Shown: positions 50,628-62,649 of the stretch, piece after piece
Numbering within the stretch: position 1 is the stretch's first letter
Layout of the letters: every line of letters begins with the position of its first letter
Assembly (NCBI GenBank): GCA_905250115.1
Contig: CAJNOI010000021.1
Span: 689,895-753,894, forward strand
Direction of reading: 5' to 3'
Source of the DNA: Adineta steineri
Lineage: Eukaryota > Rotifera > Eurotatoria > Adinetida > Adinetidae
DNA length: 64,000 nt
Notes under the pieces: generated by a model
What the model saw: the letters and a program-made list of their open reading frames with translations, nothing else
What the model was told of the DNA's origin: nothing
Database searches by the model: none
Translations under genes and position numbers: made by a program

Positions 50628-52208
50628 CTTTGTAACAATTGATATATGTAAAGCAGTTGAAATAATTCTCAATGCGTAGATAAGAAATGTTAGAGTTGAC
50701 CAAGGCTACATATTCTTTCTTCTCTTTTTCTCTTTGTTTCCCTGGATATGATATCGAAAGATATCACATCATCTTTCTATTCTTATTCTTTCTTCTCTTT
50801 TATTCCCTGAGTGCGCATGATGTATATATATAAACGTATCCTAGTGAAGAGAGTAGAGAGAGGTGTGTGTGTGTACATGTGTATGTGTGTGCGTGTGTTT
50901 ATAAAGAATAAAGTAAAGTGATTCCAAAAGGAATCTTAACTCTAATAAGAAACAAGAACAATGTGAATATTTTATCTCACCATCGTTATAGAACGAATAA
51001 TTTTATCTTAAGATAGAATGTATGTTTTACATTGTCTATACAATAACAACTCTTACTTGTCGATATTTATCATCATAGAAGATTATGAAACAAAAAACAT
51101 TCATTTCTATAATGAGAGCTACAAAATTCAACAATAATTGATTAGAATCTTACAGCTTTCTTTTGTTTATTTCGAAATAGAGTGATAAGAGAAATATAGA
51201 ACAGTACTATGACAACTGATATGACTTAACGTTATTGTACGACGTCTGTTCACTAGAAGGACTATGAATGTAGTCATAGTTATATAATCTAAGTAAAGAT
51301 TTCGCATTGTTTATTCTAAATATCCATATTTTCACTATAAAAACTAGTTTCTACGATGATATAAGAAATAATTTACCTGTATTAGTTGTAAACGTAAAAA
51401 AATGTATATCTGTTGAAAATATCTAGAAAACAGAAGTGTACGTAGGATAGAATGATGAATGTAATACTTATTAAGTTTTGCACCACTTTTTTTCTAAAAG
51501 GACTAATTTCGATGAAAATACTCAAAAATTTATTAACTATTTACAATGTTTAATTCGATTTAATGCTTGTAAATTGAATGGGAAATGAATTTATATTGCA
51601 GAGATTGATCTAAGTTATTATCAAGTATTTATCCTTGCATAATTAATTTTATGTTAAATCTAATGGTAAAATGAAAATTAAGCAAATAATCGACTAGGTA
51701 TTAACATATTAATGATAAAACATTTTGTTTTTGTTGAATTTCATATATGTCCTCACCAAATAAATATCAATGATATAAAATGTACTTGTTATTCTTTCTT
51801 TTATAATGCATCTTTTTTCGTTAATCTATGCTTAGTAAATATACATAATAATGATATTTACTTATCACCGTACTTTGTACTTGTTTTGTAACAACGAAAT
51901 TGTCAATATTTATTGTTCGATCAATATATTTTGCATAAATATATCTTCATCAATAATCGTGAGACGGTTGTTTTAAAATACTAAAATTTAAATAGATATT
52001 TATTATCAACGATAATGGTATTACAATTGAATGAAGAATCAATAATAAATGACAAAAATCAGGTAGAGTAATCGAAAATTAGTTGTACAACAAACACATT
52101 CTATTTTTAGCTTGAATCATTTGATATAAAAATAAATAGTTTAGTAGAAGATCGATCTACAATCAAGTAAATAATATATACTCTATAATAGGGAATAAAT
52201 AAATAAAT
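50628..52208. other. Intergenic region between divergent genes
   Basis: About 1.6 kb between the dioxygenase (-) and the EEP-fold enzyme (+), so both promoters are here. A pyrimidine-rich tract with a repeated TTCTTTCTTCTCTTTT motif (about 50713-50802) lies upstream of the dioxygenase, and a GT-rich microsatellite spans about 50862-50900. The rest is featureless AT-rich sequence. Confidence 0.5.
50862..50900. repeat. GT-rich microsatellite
   Basis: Alternating GT units with a few interruptions (GTGTGTGTGTACATGTGTAT then GTGTGTGCGTGTGTTT). It lies about 240 nt upstream of the minus-strand dioxygenase start. Confidence 0.7.
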
Positions 52209-53235
52209 ATGTTTAGAAGTACAAAAATGTGGTGGAGCGGTATTTCTATTATTGTGGTTACTTTCGTTGCTGCAATAGTTCTTATGTCTACCATTCTTGT
52301 ATTAAACAGAAAAACGAATGCAATTACAACAACAACAAAAATATTACGAACAGGTAGGACGTGAGTAATGATGAACGTGAGATTAATAATAAATATTATT
52401 TATAGGAATATCAGAAAAATATTATAAATCATCTTTTCGAATGATGACATACAATATTCGATTTGATACAGATCGAGATGGAATTAATCAATGGGCTTTT
52501 CGCAAAGATCGTGTAGCTAATCTTATTCGTTATCATGCTGCTGATCTTTTCGGTGTTCAAGAAGCTCTTCCTAATCAAATGTTTGATTTAAAAAATACAT
52601 TGCCTGGTTTCGAATGGTATGGCGCAGGTCGTGATGATGGTAAAGATAAAGGTGAATTCTCTGCTGTATTTTATCGTAGCGAACGTTTTGAATTACTTGA
52701 TAAAAATACATTTTGGTTATCAGAAACACCAGAACGTCCTGGAATTAAAGGATGGGATGCAGACGTTACGCGAGTGTGTAGTTGGGTGAAACTTCGTGAT
52801 CGATATACTCATCAAATATTATATCATTTTAATACACATTTTGATCATATCGGAGAGATTGCCCGACGTGAAAGTGCTCATTTAATTGTCGATCGTATAT
52901 ACAATATAACTAAATTTCAAGCACCAGTAATTCTAACTGGTGATTTTAATACGGGACCTGATTCTGATCCTTATCGTGCTATTATTGCTAATTCTTCTCT
53001 TGAAGATGCAAAAGATCTAACAGAAATACCACATTATGGTCCAAATAGTACATGGTCTACATTCTTTGTTGGACAAGAGCTAGGTGATCGAATTGATTAT
53101 ATTTTTGTAACATCTCACTATTTGAGAGTATTACAGCATGCAGTTTTAACCGATTCCGATGCTCGATATTATCCATCGGATCATTTTCCTGTACTTGCAG
53201 AACTGAGCATTAAAACTCAAACTCATATTAACTAA
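52209..53235 (+). CDS. Membrane-anchored endonuclease/exonuclease/phosphatase-fold hydrolase
   Basis: Exons 52209-52353 and 52406-53235, 324 aa; ATG at 52209. Residues ~11-33 are one hydrophobic segment (GISIIVVTFVAAIVLMST) after a short N-terminus with K and R, consistent with a type II anchor. The EEP fold follows with its metal and catalytic residues: N65 in MMTYNIRFD, E101 in FGVQEAL, the GDFN motif (PVILTGDFNTGPDS) and a final SDHFPV histidine. RSERFELLDKNTFWLS and ETPERPGIKGWDA are typical of secreted bacterial and fungal EEP hydrolases. The exact substrate (nucleic acid, phosphoinositide or other phosphodiester) cannot be told. The first exon carries only the anchor, suggesting that an animal-type membrane segment was added to a mobile enzyme domain; that is inference. 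Confidence 0.8.
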
Positions 53236-53597
53236 TATTTTTCACTTTTGTGCAAAACTTTTTGATCTCTATCCTATTATAATAACAACTGATTGCGCAC
53301 TCTCAACTAATTTCAATCGAATGCGATAAGATGATGAATAAAACAAAAAGAAATAAAATTGATTCAAGAAAATATGCTTTTTAGCTTCATTTATTTTCTT
53401 GTTGCACTTTTATTCTAGAAATAAACTTTTTCTATCCAATTCTTTCATAAGCATTTTAAACAAAAAAGCAGATAATTTAACGAATAGCAATAAATATAAT
53501 AATAAAAATTGTATTGCGATGGTTAACTAAATATAAAATCAATATTGTCACGTCTTGATGTCAGATCAAGGAGGGAAAGGAAAGAACATCTATATAA
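53236..53597. other. Short convergent intergenic region
   Basis: About 360 nt where the EEP-fold gene (+) and the third F-box-like gene (-) end facing each other. AT-rich; no feature beyond presumed 3' UTRs. Confidence 0.5.
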
Positions 53598-55328
53598 CTA
53601 ATGGGCAATCCATAATTGCATTTGTCGTTCATTTATTAATTTAAACGTAAAATTTTTTAAATCAGTATGTTTTTTTAACCATTGATCAAATTCATCACTA
53701 CTATCGAAATAATATGAATGAATATGAACGGTAATATTTTGTAGATGTTTAAGATTTTCAATAAGTACTTCAAAATCTTCTTCATTATAAACGTAACAAT
53801 TAAGTAAATGTTCAAGACAAGAAAATGATGAGCAAAATTTTTCTCGAACTTTTCTAGGCAAATATTCACATTTCATATCGAGCCATCGTATTTGTGGATA
53901 CTCGAAATTCATCATCGGATGAAGATGATTATCGAACGATGATATAGTCAAACGAGTAAGATGAGGTGCAATGTTAACAAGTTGACTTAATATAGAAGGT
54001 GTAATAGTACATGTAACATCTAATTTTAAATGTACAAGAGTCGATAAATTATTGATATATCTTTCAACTTCGAATAAATCTGACATTGTGTAACATTCAC
54101 TAGTTGAAGTAGCATGTTCTAATTCCAATATTTCAACATTAGAAATACGATTTTGTGGAAGAATAGATAATTCATTATAGGGTAAATTGATGGATATACT
54201 TTTATTTGATATAATTTCTTGTTTAAAATCATTAGATAACATATCAAATGGCATTACACCAATAGTAAATGATCGATGTCGTTGTGCATTATTTGTCCAA
54301 TATGGTGTTTGAAATTTTTCAAGACGAGCTGTTATTCCGGGCAAGTTCGGTGAAGTATTGAAATCAACCTTAACAAAAAAAAATAATCAAGAATTATTTC
54401 TTCAAAAATGAATAAATTCAATTTTTACTCTTAAATGAAAAATCTTCAATTGAGGTAGAAATTCATCGATTACTGATTGCCACCAGTCACTATCGATCCA
54501 TTGAAGAATATCCACTTGATTTCGATCAATATGAATATTTAAATAAATCAACATTGAACACGATTCAATAATTTGTTTTATTTCATGTCGATGACCATAA
54601 CTAACTTTAATAGTTAAATGTGTTAATGAATGAGGTATATCAAATTTCGTAGTAAAATCATTATCATAAGATGATATGTTTAAACTGATAGTAAGTTTTT
54701 GTATATTTGGTATACGTTTTAAAATAAATGGAAGATTATCTATTGATCTTAAATCCATTTTAAATTCTTGAAGATTTTCAGCAATCGGTAAAGTTTTAAA
54801 AGTAAAACCGATATTTGATGACTCTTTATTTATAATAAGAGTATGTAAAGTACGAAGACAAAAAATTTTAGCAAATTTACTATCATATTGTTGTATTTGA
54901 ACATATTGAAAAGAATAAGATGGTCTACGTATAATATCAATTGTAAGAGTATGAAGACGTTCCATTTGAGATAAATCAGGAAATTCTTCAAAATTTCGTA
55001 TACGAAGATATTCAAGTCGAGTAAAACTCTGTTCAAATGTTGGAAAACGAGTAAAAAAAAGAGCCATCTGACCAGGTGTTTCTTCATCATCCGATAATGT
55101 CAATGCCATAATTTGATCAGGACGAAGTATTTTACATATTTGATCAAATTCATATTTACCTACTGATTTAAAGTTTATTTTATACTGTTCATAACTTCTT
55201 ATACATTGTCTTAAATATCGACTGAAATTATAAAATGAATGAATAATTTCATTGGCAGTTAAATAAGTAAAAACATTGAAAATAAGTTCAACTGGAAATT
55301 GATCAAGTAGAAATTGTACACAAGGCAT
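53598..55328 (-). CDS. F-box / leucine-rich-repeat-like protein, paralog 3 (two exons)
   Basis: Exons 54429-55328 and 53598-54368, 556 aa; ATG at 55328. Splicing at GTAAAA...GTTAAG (60-nt intron) joins LKIFHLR to VDFNTSPNLPGITARLEKFQ in phase 0; unspliced, the frame stops soon after. FLLDQFPVELIFNVFTYLT is the F-box-like start. LSDDEETP recurs at the position it has in the other two paralogs (18335-20113, 26442-28181), and FQTPYWTNNAQRHRSF replaces their FW..KH.WFVQCD. It is the most diverged of the three and the only one with an intron, located where all have the LKIFHLR/LQIFRLR segment. Probable SCF-type substrate adaptor. Confidence 0.8.
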
Positions 55329-56063
55329 ACTCTTATCAAGAAATTAACAAAATAAAGATGATATTGACTGTGTTTGAAATAAATATCGTCTAAAGAAAAA
55401 TTATCTGCATTCCATAAACATCAAAAATAATAAATAACAATATCAGACGATAAAGAATACTTTCTGATGTTATTTTTGTGAAACATAAAGCAGAATGGAA
55501 AAAAACATCGTCTCTTCTCTTATTGTTTATTAACATATGGTATTGCACAACAGCACATTATTCCGTTCGACAAATAAGAGTTAAGAGTTTCTTTCAATAT
55601 GTGGCAGCACATTACATATGAACATTTACTATATGACAAGTAGATTGTTTTATGCTCTAATTTTTTCTTTATATGTTTTCATATATATCTTCAGATAGAA
55701 AGAGAGAATGATTGTTATACAATATATAATAACGATATGAAAAATGTGAAGTACAACGTTGTGAACATCATATATTTATTTATTGTTTTCGATTGAGCAT
55801 ATGCAATAGGATGTTTCGAATTTGTTGAAGATTCTTATATAGTATAATGCAATATTATTATCGTATTCTACGTAGTAAAGAACGAAATTTGTTATATAAT
55901 GATGAGAAATTCTTTGAAGACACGTGTCAGTTAGTCAATAAAAGTCGAAGGAAGGTAAAAGGACAAAAAAAAAGTTGAAGAAAATAAAATTTCTTCCAAC
56001 AAAAAAAAGGCAAATTCCAAGTTACAGAATTTCATTACACATTCTTTATTTCAAAATCACAAA
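55329..56063. other. Intergenic region between divergent genes
   Basis: About 735 nt between the third F-box-like gene (-) and the G-domain gene (+), containing both promoters. AT-rich; a run of A near 55966-56010 precedes the G-domain ATG. Nothing else recognised. Confidence 0.5.
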
Positions 56064-57942
56064 ATGTTTAATAACTATCGCAATCAAAGCTCGCCAGAAA
56101 ATGATATTAATATACTATTATTAGGTGAAACTGGTGTTGGTAAAACAACATTTATTAATGCATTTATTAATTGTCTATATTATAATACTCTTGATGATGC
56201 ATTAAATGGTGAATTAAAAGTAATAATTCCTTCGTCATTTACAGTAACAGAAAGTGAATCATTTAATAGTACAAATATTGTTATTGGAACACCAGATAAT
56301 AATGAAAATTTCGAGACTGACGGAGAATCATCAACTCAATCATGTCGAAGTTATAGTTTTCGTATAGGAAATCGTTTAGTACGTCTTATTGATGGGCCAG
56401 GTGTTGGTGATACACGTGGTGTAGATCATGAAGCAAGAAATTTTGAACATATTCTGCGTTATATAAATCAATATGAACATTTAAATGGAATATGTATTCT
56501 TTTGAAACCTGAAGTAACACGATTAAATATTTATTTTCGTTATTGTATTAAAGAATTATTACGTCATTTACACGTAAATGCAAAAGATAATATTATGTTT
56601 ATATTTACAAATAGTCGAACAACATTCTATCGACCCGGTTCAACTACTACTATATTAAAAACTCTTCTAAAAGATCTTCATGAGAAAACTGGTGTTGAAG
56701 TACCATTTCATAGACAAAATACATTTATGTTTGATAGTGAATCATTTCGTTTTTTAGCTGTTTGTAAACATGGATTAACTTTTTTAAATCAATATAAAGA
56801 CAATTATAGTGAAAGTTGGAGTAAATCTGTTGATGAATATATTCGTCTTATTACTTGTATATTTCAATGTGATCTTCATGCTGTACAAGATACACAATCA
56901 TTGAATGAAGCTCAAATATTAATTCATAAACTTTCACGACCAATTGGTGAAATTGCTACACTTATTCAAGAAAATATTTTAATGGCTAAACAATATAAAG
57001 AAAAAATTTTAAACAATCAAACAAATCAAATTTCAAATAAAATACCACAAAAAACTGGTAAATTTATTCCACTTCGTCAACGACTTACTGTTTGTGTCAG
57101 TACAAAATGTACTGAAATTATTCAAGTTAATGGTGAACAAAGAATTAATTATAGTAGTAATTGTCATGTTGGTTGTTCATTACATCGAGTAGTACAAGAA
57201 TGTATTGGTCATCCAATTATTAAAGGATGTCGAGCGCTTAAAAAAACAGGTTATACAATTCATACTCGTTATGAATAATTATATAATAATTTTATTATTT
57301 CTAGGTTTATGTCGTGAGTGTGGATGTGATTGGACAAAACATATGCATATAACATATAGATATGAAAGAAATTTAGAATATATTAATATAAATAATTCTG
57401 ATTTATCAACAACACCTCAATCAATTATAACATTAATTGATAAACGAATATCTGATTTACGAAATGAAGAAAAAGAAATACGACATATATGTGTTAAACT
57501 ATCACAATTTTTAAAAGCATATTCAATTACACCATTTAATGATGATATGATTGAATATCTTCGTCATTATATTAATGAAGAACGACAAAAACAAATGGCT
57601 GGTACTGATAATACAGAAATTATTCGTGGTCTTGAACAAATGATGAAAGATTATACAGACGAAATGAATTTATATACGAACAGTATTTCAGTACAATATA
57701 AATCAATATCAGAAGATAATTTTGATAATACAACAAATATAAATGAAATTTATAATTTGGTACAAAAACTTTATGATTTACCTATCAATGGTAAACTTAT
57801 TCAAGAACAAGTAACGAAAATGAATCAAGGTCGAGCACAAGCAGCGACAACTGATGAGCGTTATATTGAATTACCAATAGGCTATAATTCTCCACAAATT
57901 CTTGAAAATTTAAAGAAAATTGTTACTCAAAAAAAAAGATAA
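56064..57942 (+). CDS. G-domain (P-loop GTPase-like) protein with Cys/His-rich segment and coiled coil
   Basis: Exons 56064-57249 and 57305-57942, 607 aa; ATG at 56064. Walker A/G1 is GETGVGKTTF (21-30) and G3 is LIDGPGVGDTRG (109-119). FIFTNSRT (around 177-184) may replace the usual G4 T/NKxD. This resembles AIG1/septin-like G domains in invertebrate and fungal proteins of unknown function. Residues ~345-425 contain spaced cysteines and histidines (CVSTKCTE, NCHVGCSLH, LCRECGCDWTKHMHITYRYE), probably binding zinc. The intron (GTTATA...TTTCTAG, 55 nt) falls inside this region and splicing is needed to complete it. The C-terminal ~150 residues are Glu/Lys/Gln-rich and look helical or coiled coil. 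Probably a cytoplasmic self-assembling GTPase; its role, perhaps defence-like as for GIMAPs, is speculative. Confidence 0.75.
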
Positions 57943-58089
57943 ATATAGTCTTTTCATTTGTGTTACTCTTGTATACCCTTTACTACGTAAAAATAAAACG
58001 CTTATAGTCTCGACAATGAAAACGTCATGTCTTCTTCTTTCTTTTTTATTTTCTGATTAACATAAAATATATCACAATCGTCGATAGGA

Positions 58090-58147
58090 GATGGGTGTGA
58101 GTATCTTATCCATCTCTAATCGACACTTTTACCTATTCACACACCCT
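58090..58147. repeat. CA/GT-rich inverted repeat, second copy
   Basis: GATGGGTGTGAGT on the left is mirrored by TTCACACACCCT on the right across about 35 nt. The arms match the type seen at 18163-18237 (GGGTGT core) although the loop sequences differ. Confidence 0.4.
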
Positions 58148-59204
58148 AAAGTGTTACTATATAATATCTACTTTTGGTTATAATTAAAGAATTATAATGC
58201 ATTGTATGCATTCCTATAAAACGATATTCTTTTGTTGATTATCGATTAACACTGAACATATTAAAATGATGAAAAGTCCTTCCTGAAATAGAAGGTTAAG
58301 TTTGCTTCGACAGAAGTAAAGTAGAAATCATCCATTTTGTTGCGATTTTAAACTTTTCTTTAGCTTCTCTGCAGTTGGCACAATAGAAACTATTTGTATT
58401 TAAAACTAAAACATCGTTTTGAAAATGCTAGCTAGAAAGAATAAAAACAAGTTTAATCGAATATTTCATGAACAAACAAGTATATTATCAACAACTATAA
58501 CATCAACAAGTTTATCACATGAGATATTATTCGAACAAAATAAAATGTTACGAGAAAAACGGGTGATGTAGCTTCATATTTCATTGAAGTATCAGAAACG
58601 ATATTGAGCCAATCGAATGGTATGCATTAAAAATCAATCAAATAATGAACAAAAACAAACAGAAAACGAAAAGAAAAAACAATAATTAAAGAAAAAGAAA
58701 ATTAAACGAATTGAAAAATTCTAGGGTTAACATTTATTGAATTGATAAATTGCAAACAAAACAGAATTACAACAACCTGTCGAAAAATAATAAACGAAAT
58801 ATATCCAGATCGTGAATCCGTTGCGAATTAACATATATCAACAATGTCATCAGAATAAACTCATACAATCCATTGTAAGTGCAGTATTTTAGAAACTCTT
58901 ATACATATTCGATGAAAGAAAGTACAGAAACCATTAGAGAGTACTAGGGAGAATTAAAGGGTGTGTAAGATAGTATTGCCGAGATTTGAAAGATTAATAC
59001 TCAAACAAATGCCTGAGAAACTTCATGCACACTCATATTTGTAACGCTTTCTCTAAATTTGACTTGTAGTTATCATTTTACAGCGTTGACTTATTCGAAT
59101 TCTATTATGACACGAATTATTTTTCTAGGTTTCGCAAAACTAGTACATCCAAAACAAGCACACACATCTAATTATGCTCTCAACAACTTCATCGATAATA
59201 TCGA

Positions 59205-59274
59205 ACGTGTGGATGAGAAGAATGAAGAGATATGATATCTATAACTATACCCATACCAACATCCACACCCTCAA
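59205..59274. repeat. CA/GT-rich inverted repeat, third copy
   Basis: CGTGTGGATGAG on the left pairs with CATCCACACCCTC on the right about 45 nt away, with CCCATACC in between. The right end CCACACCCTCAA also occurs at 18230-18239 in the first copy (CACACCCTCAA). Confidence 0.4.
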
Positions 59275-59775
59275 GGAAAACTAACTTTCAAGACTGATAC
59301 ATAATATTCTAGCTATTTAATTCATTTGGCATCTGTCTTATTTGTTATTATTTGATTTGGGAAAAAACAAAAGTAGTTACATTAAATTAGTATGTCATGC
59401 TATTGCGATACTCCGGAGTCATTATGTAAATATTTATTATCCAAAAATTGATAAAAATGTCAATAAATTGATGGTGATCAAGGACTATAACAGTTATCAA
59501 AGTTATGAAAGGCAGCAGCTAAATTGGCAAAAGCTTTGTTTATGATTAAAATATGTCTAGAGTTAGCTATCACAAAACATTTAGCAACAACTGACACATG
59601 CTTATGCCATAACGAAGATGATATTATTTTGTCTACATTTGGTTTCTAATCACCATTAGATATTAAACATGCAGTTGGTATTAATCTTATATGTACAGGT
59701 CTTGATAACTGTTGTCGAACAACTGATCGACGAAATATGCCAGTAATAGATAGAACACTATCAATGCATGAGTCT

Positions 59776-59816
59776 GGGGGGGGGGGCGGGCATGGTAGAT
59801 GTGAGTGTGAGTGTGA
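59776..59816. repeat. G-run with GTGAGTGT repeats
   Basis: A G10 run, then CGGGCATGG and GTGAGTGTGAGTGTGACA. Such a G run is unusual in this AT-rich DNA; it could be real simple sequence or an assembly-prone homopolymer. Confidence 0.6.
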
Positions 59817-60658
59817 CATAAATATAATACACTCACATTCGAAAAAGATTCAAAAGAATCTAGACGTCGATTCTATCTGAAACATGTCGTCTGAATATGG
59901 AATTCTTTGTGTATTAACTAATTATCACGATGAAGCGAACATTTGCGGCTTTATTCGATATTCATTAAGGAAAACTATATGTGGAAGTTGTGATTAAACA
60001 ACACGAAATGAATTAATTTCATCAGCAGTACCTGATGATTTTACTCAGGTTAAAAACATACTACGAAAAAATACTATATGTTAATGGATTTTTTTTGTGC
60101 TTTTGTTCTTTCACATTTTTTTTGACTTTTTTCGATGTGGTTCTATTTTTCTGAAAAGCAGAAAGAAAGGATAAATTCAGTATATTGCTCACGTATAAGA
60201 AAAGTATACAGGTTATTAGGTTAGGATGATATTTCAACTGTAATAATTAGTCAAGAACGAACATTACATGATTATACTTTTAAATATTGGAAAAAAATTT
60301 CATATCATCTTGAGAACTCACTAGAAGCTGTGCAATATCAACGAACATGGACAGCTTATCTTACCGCAATTTCTCTTGAAAGTAATAAAGTTTGGTATAA
60401 AGATATAAATTTTCGAAAAAGTAGTATTTTCCCCAATAGACTAGTACCGAGAGGCAGAACAGCCACAGTAATTGAATAATCTTTAGAGACAATCATATTA
60501 AGCAACAGGAGTATTTTAGTCACTTAACTGAATAATTAAATATCTAAGTGAATTTAAAATTTTAACACGAGAATACAAAGGTGATGCTAATAAGTAGCGA
60601 AGAAAGTATAATTTGTCTCTTTAACGACAGTTTTATAGCATCCTTAGTATTTGAGTGA

Positions 60659-61532
60659 TTAAGAACGTCGGCTTGAATGGATATAATACCAAACACCTAT
60701 CCCAACGACGAGTATTAGAATTGTGATACCAAGTACAACACTAACTATGATGGCAGTTTGAGAATCTTCAAGTACAAAAAAATATAATTTTTTTTTAATG
60801 TTTTCCTTCTTACTATCATTTGTGACTACTAAGGTCGTTGGAGTGGCTGTAATAGGATAAAGTGTTGGTATATAAAATGAGCTTCTAAATAAAAAAACCA
60901 TATTTTTCGATGATTGTTGGCTAAAAAGTAAAGAGGATAATAAACTGAAAGAATAAAACTTACATATCAACGCATAAATTATCCATACTAAATTGTGATC
61001 CATTTCCTGCCCCAGAGAACATGGGATCAAGAATTCCTCTTGAACTAGTGAAATTAATGCTGTCAACATCAGTCCAGTTTAATACTATCAGCGACGCAAT
61101 ATTCGCCTGGAGTGTGACTTTTTGTCGATAAATTGTTGCTCCATTTCGTTTTCCATGCATTGATAAAGTCAAATTATCATGCCAAAAAGCAGCTGCAATA
61201 AACGAATTTATACTAAAAGTAGAAGCTGCTGGAGAACTAATTGTCATGGAATTTCCAGCATTATTGAAAGCAACATATACGTCACTTGAAAGAGTTGTAT
61301 GATTACCACCAAATGAGTTGAGATAACGAACATATATGTAGGCGACATTAGACCAAGTTAAATCAAAATAATTGTTTGGCACTAAACCTGCTTCAGATAC
61401 TGCAGGTAAATCATCAAAAGTTATAAGTGTATTTGGGGTTGTACAGTTGTAGTCACTGAGGACGATACCAGGAAATGATAAACACAAAATGAGTAACACA
61501 ATTGAATACATCTCTTTGTGCTTTGTTAACTG
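60659..61532 (-). CDS. Secreted-domain type I membrane protein of unknown function
   Basis: The start is taken as the internal ATG at about 61511 (MYSIVLLILCLSFPGIVLSD), a clear signal peptide; in-frame sequence upstream is also open. The ectodomain (ITFDDLP...VAFNNAGNSMTISSPAASTF, then FWHDNLTLSMHG, VLNWTDVDSINFTS, FSMDNLCVD) resembles beta-sandwich domains common in fungal and bacterial surface proteins (the ...QFxMDNL pattern). Several N-x-S/T sites fit glycosylation. The exon from 60964 upward ends at GTAAGT; the next exon begins at 60920 or, with a better pyrimidine tract, at 60884. A further 51-nt intron (about 60767-60817) would remove a Lys-rich stretch. The C-terminus has one membrane segment (TAIIVSVVLGITILILVVGI) and a short basic tail ending HSSRRS. 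The 3' structure is uncertain. Confidence 0.65.
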
Positions 61533-61569
61533 AAATGGTAGTATTGAATGAAAAATGAACACTTTACTG

Positions 61570-61712
61570 CACTTTAAAAAAATGGGTATTTGTTACTATC
61601 GCAAACTCTCTTCAGGTTTCTGAACAAATCGGCAACCACAAGAAACGTTTCCGAATAGCTCGGAAACCATAAAAGAGTTTCCGATAATAACAAATACCCA
61701 TTTTTTTAGTGT
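61570..61712. mobile_element. MITE-like element, copy 1
   Basis: About 140 nt bounded by CACTTTAAAAAAATGGGTAT... at the left and the inverse ...ATACCCATTTTTTTAGTGTG at the right. The inverted ends continue through TTTGTTACTATC, giving about 30 nt of near-perfect terminal inverted repeat. The interior has GTTTCCGAATAGCTCGGAAAC-type symmetry and no coding capacity. Length and structure fit a non-autonomous DNA transposon. Confidence 0.65.
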
Positions 61713-61849
61713 GTAGATTAGAAAGACCAAAACAGGAAATTTTTCTTTTATCGAAAACTCATTTATATGAATGTGTTAAATGAATATTTTACTGTAGGTT
61801 ATGAAAAGCAAAAGAGAAAGGTTTCTTTTAAAATCTATTTATCACTTAT

Positions 61850-61967
61850 CAATCTAAAAAAAATAGATATTTGTTACTATTAGGAACGTTTCTTGCAGTT
61901 TCTGAGTTATTCGGAAACCCTAAAAGAATTTCCGATAGTAACAAATACCCATTTTTTTCAGAGTGAT
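61850..61967. mobile_element. MITE-like element, copy 2
   Basis: About 118 nt with the same ends as copy 1: left TCTAAAAAAAATAGATATTT GTTACTAT and right ATAGTAACAAATACCCATTT followed by TTTTCAGAGTGA. The interior shares GGAAACC(C/A)TAAAAGA(A/G)TTTCCGATA with copy 1. The left arm has more changes than the right. Confidence 0.65.
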
Positions 61968-62090
61968 ATAAATGTGTTAAATGAACATTTTACTGTAGGT
62001 TAGGAAAAGAAAAAAAGGTCTATTTTTAATCTATTTATCACTTACATAAATGTGACAAATGAAGACTTTACTGTAGAATTTTTTGAATCC

Positions 62091-62649
62091 ATTCATTATT
62101 GACAGAAATGTTCATATCAATGATATAAATCGATATATTAATAGTTTGTTTTGTTACCTACTTTCTAAATGAGAACAACCTTCTGAATGTTTATTTATAT
62201 TATAAGCCGAATTAGACATCTCATAAAGTATGTGTGAGTAGCAAGTATGACTCACTATCAATACAAAACTACATCTACTTTTTGCTTATGAGACAACATA
62301 AAATGGCATGAGTGTTTTAAAGAGTGATTTTGAGTGAGTAGAATCGAACGTCAATTTTGATGTAAATGAACGTGTATGTTATGATATCATTGCATGTACA
62401 TGCTTTTCCTATTCTTATTATGACTTCTACACTTCCATACCATCAAGATAGAGAAAATATCAAAGATTTACAGTCAACAATTGACGTCCGCAAGCATTCC
62501 ATCATATTCACCTTTTTATCTTTATCGATCTTTTTCTGAGAGTCACGTTTTGATGAATGTTTATGGCAACAATAAAATCATCTAATGATATTATATTTTG
62601 TGCAAGTATAACATGAAAAGAATAGAAAAGAAACAATATAATATTGTCT
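62091..62649. other. Intergenic region between the repeat array and the MFS gene
   Basis: AT-rich; the MFS gene's 3' UTR falls at its upper end. A short minus-strand open stretch over 62508-62735 overlaps the end of the MFS gene in another frame and is not a gene. Nothing else seen. Confidence 0.45.

Larger units (their letters stand above)
58420..60420 (+). pseudogene. Decayed multi-exon gene, identity unknown
   Basis: Several plus-strand stretches have protein-like composition but are interrupted. From ~58424 a frame reads MLARKNKNKFNRIFHEQTS and runs to a stop at a possible splice site. From ~59524 about 87 codons (LAKALFMIKICLELAITKHL..., later GINLICTGLDNCCRTTDRRN) are open save for one TAA. 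From ~59884 MSSEYGILCVLTNYHDEANI runs until a TAA. From ~60236 a frame reads VIISQERTLHDYTFKYWKKI and on to YKDINFRKSS. No family was recognised. The repeated single stops in otherwise open frames suggest a dead gene; an intron-rich live gene read in the wrong frames is the alternative. Confidence 0.4.
57943..60658. other. Region of decayed coding sequence and inverted repeats
   Basis: No intact gene between the G-domain gene (+) and the membrane-protein gene (-). It holds two hairpin-like CA/GT-rich inverted repeats (58090-58147, 59205-59274), a G10 run beside GTGAGTGT repeats (about 59776-59816), and several broken open stretches listed as a pseudogene. Confidence 0.5.
61545..62090. repeat. 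Diverged tandem repeat of an AATGAACATTTTACTGTAG-type unit
   Basis: The motif AATGAA(C/T)A(C/T)TTTACTG appears at about 61552, 61782 and 61981, with a weaker copy near 62057. At the two central sites it is followed by GTAGGTTA(T/G)GAAAAG and, further on, by AATCTATTTATCACTTA. Two short inverted-repeat elements sit within the array (61570-61712 and 61850-61967). The array lies just upstream of the minus-strand membrane-protein gene. Confidence 0.55.
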
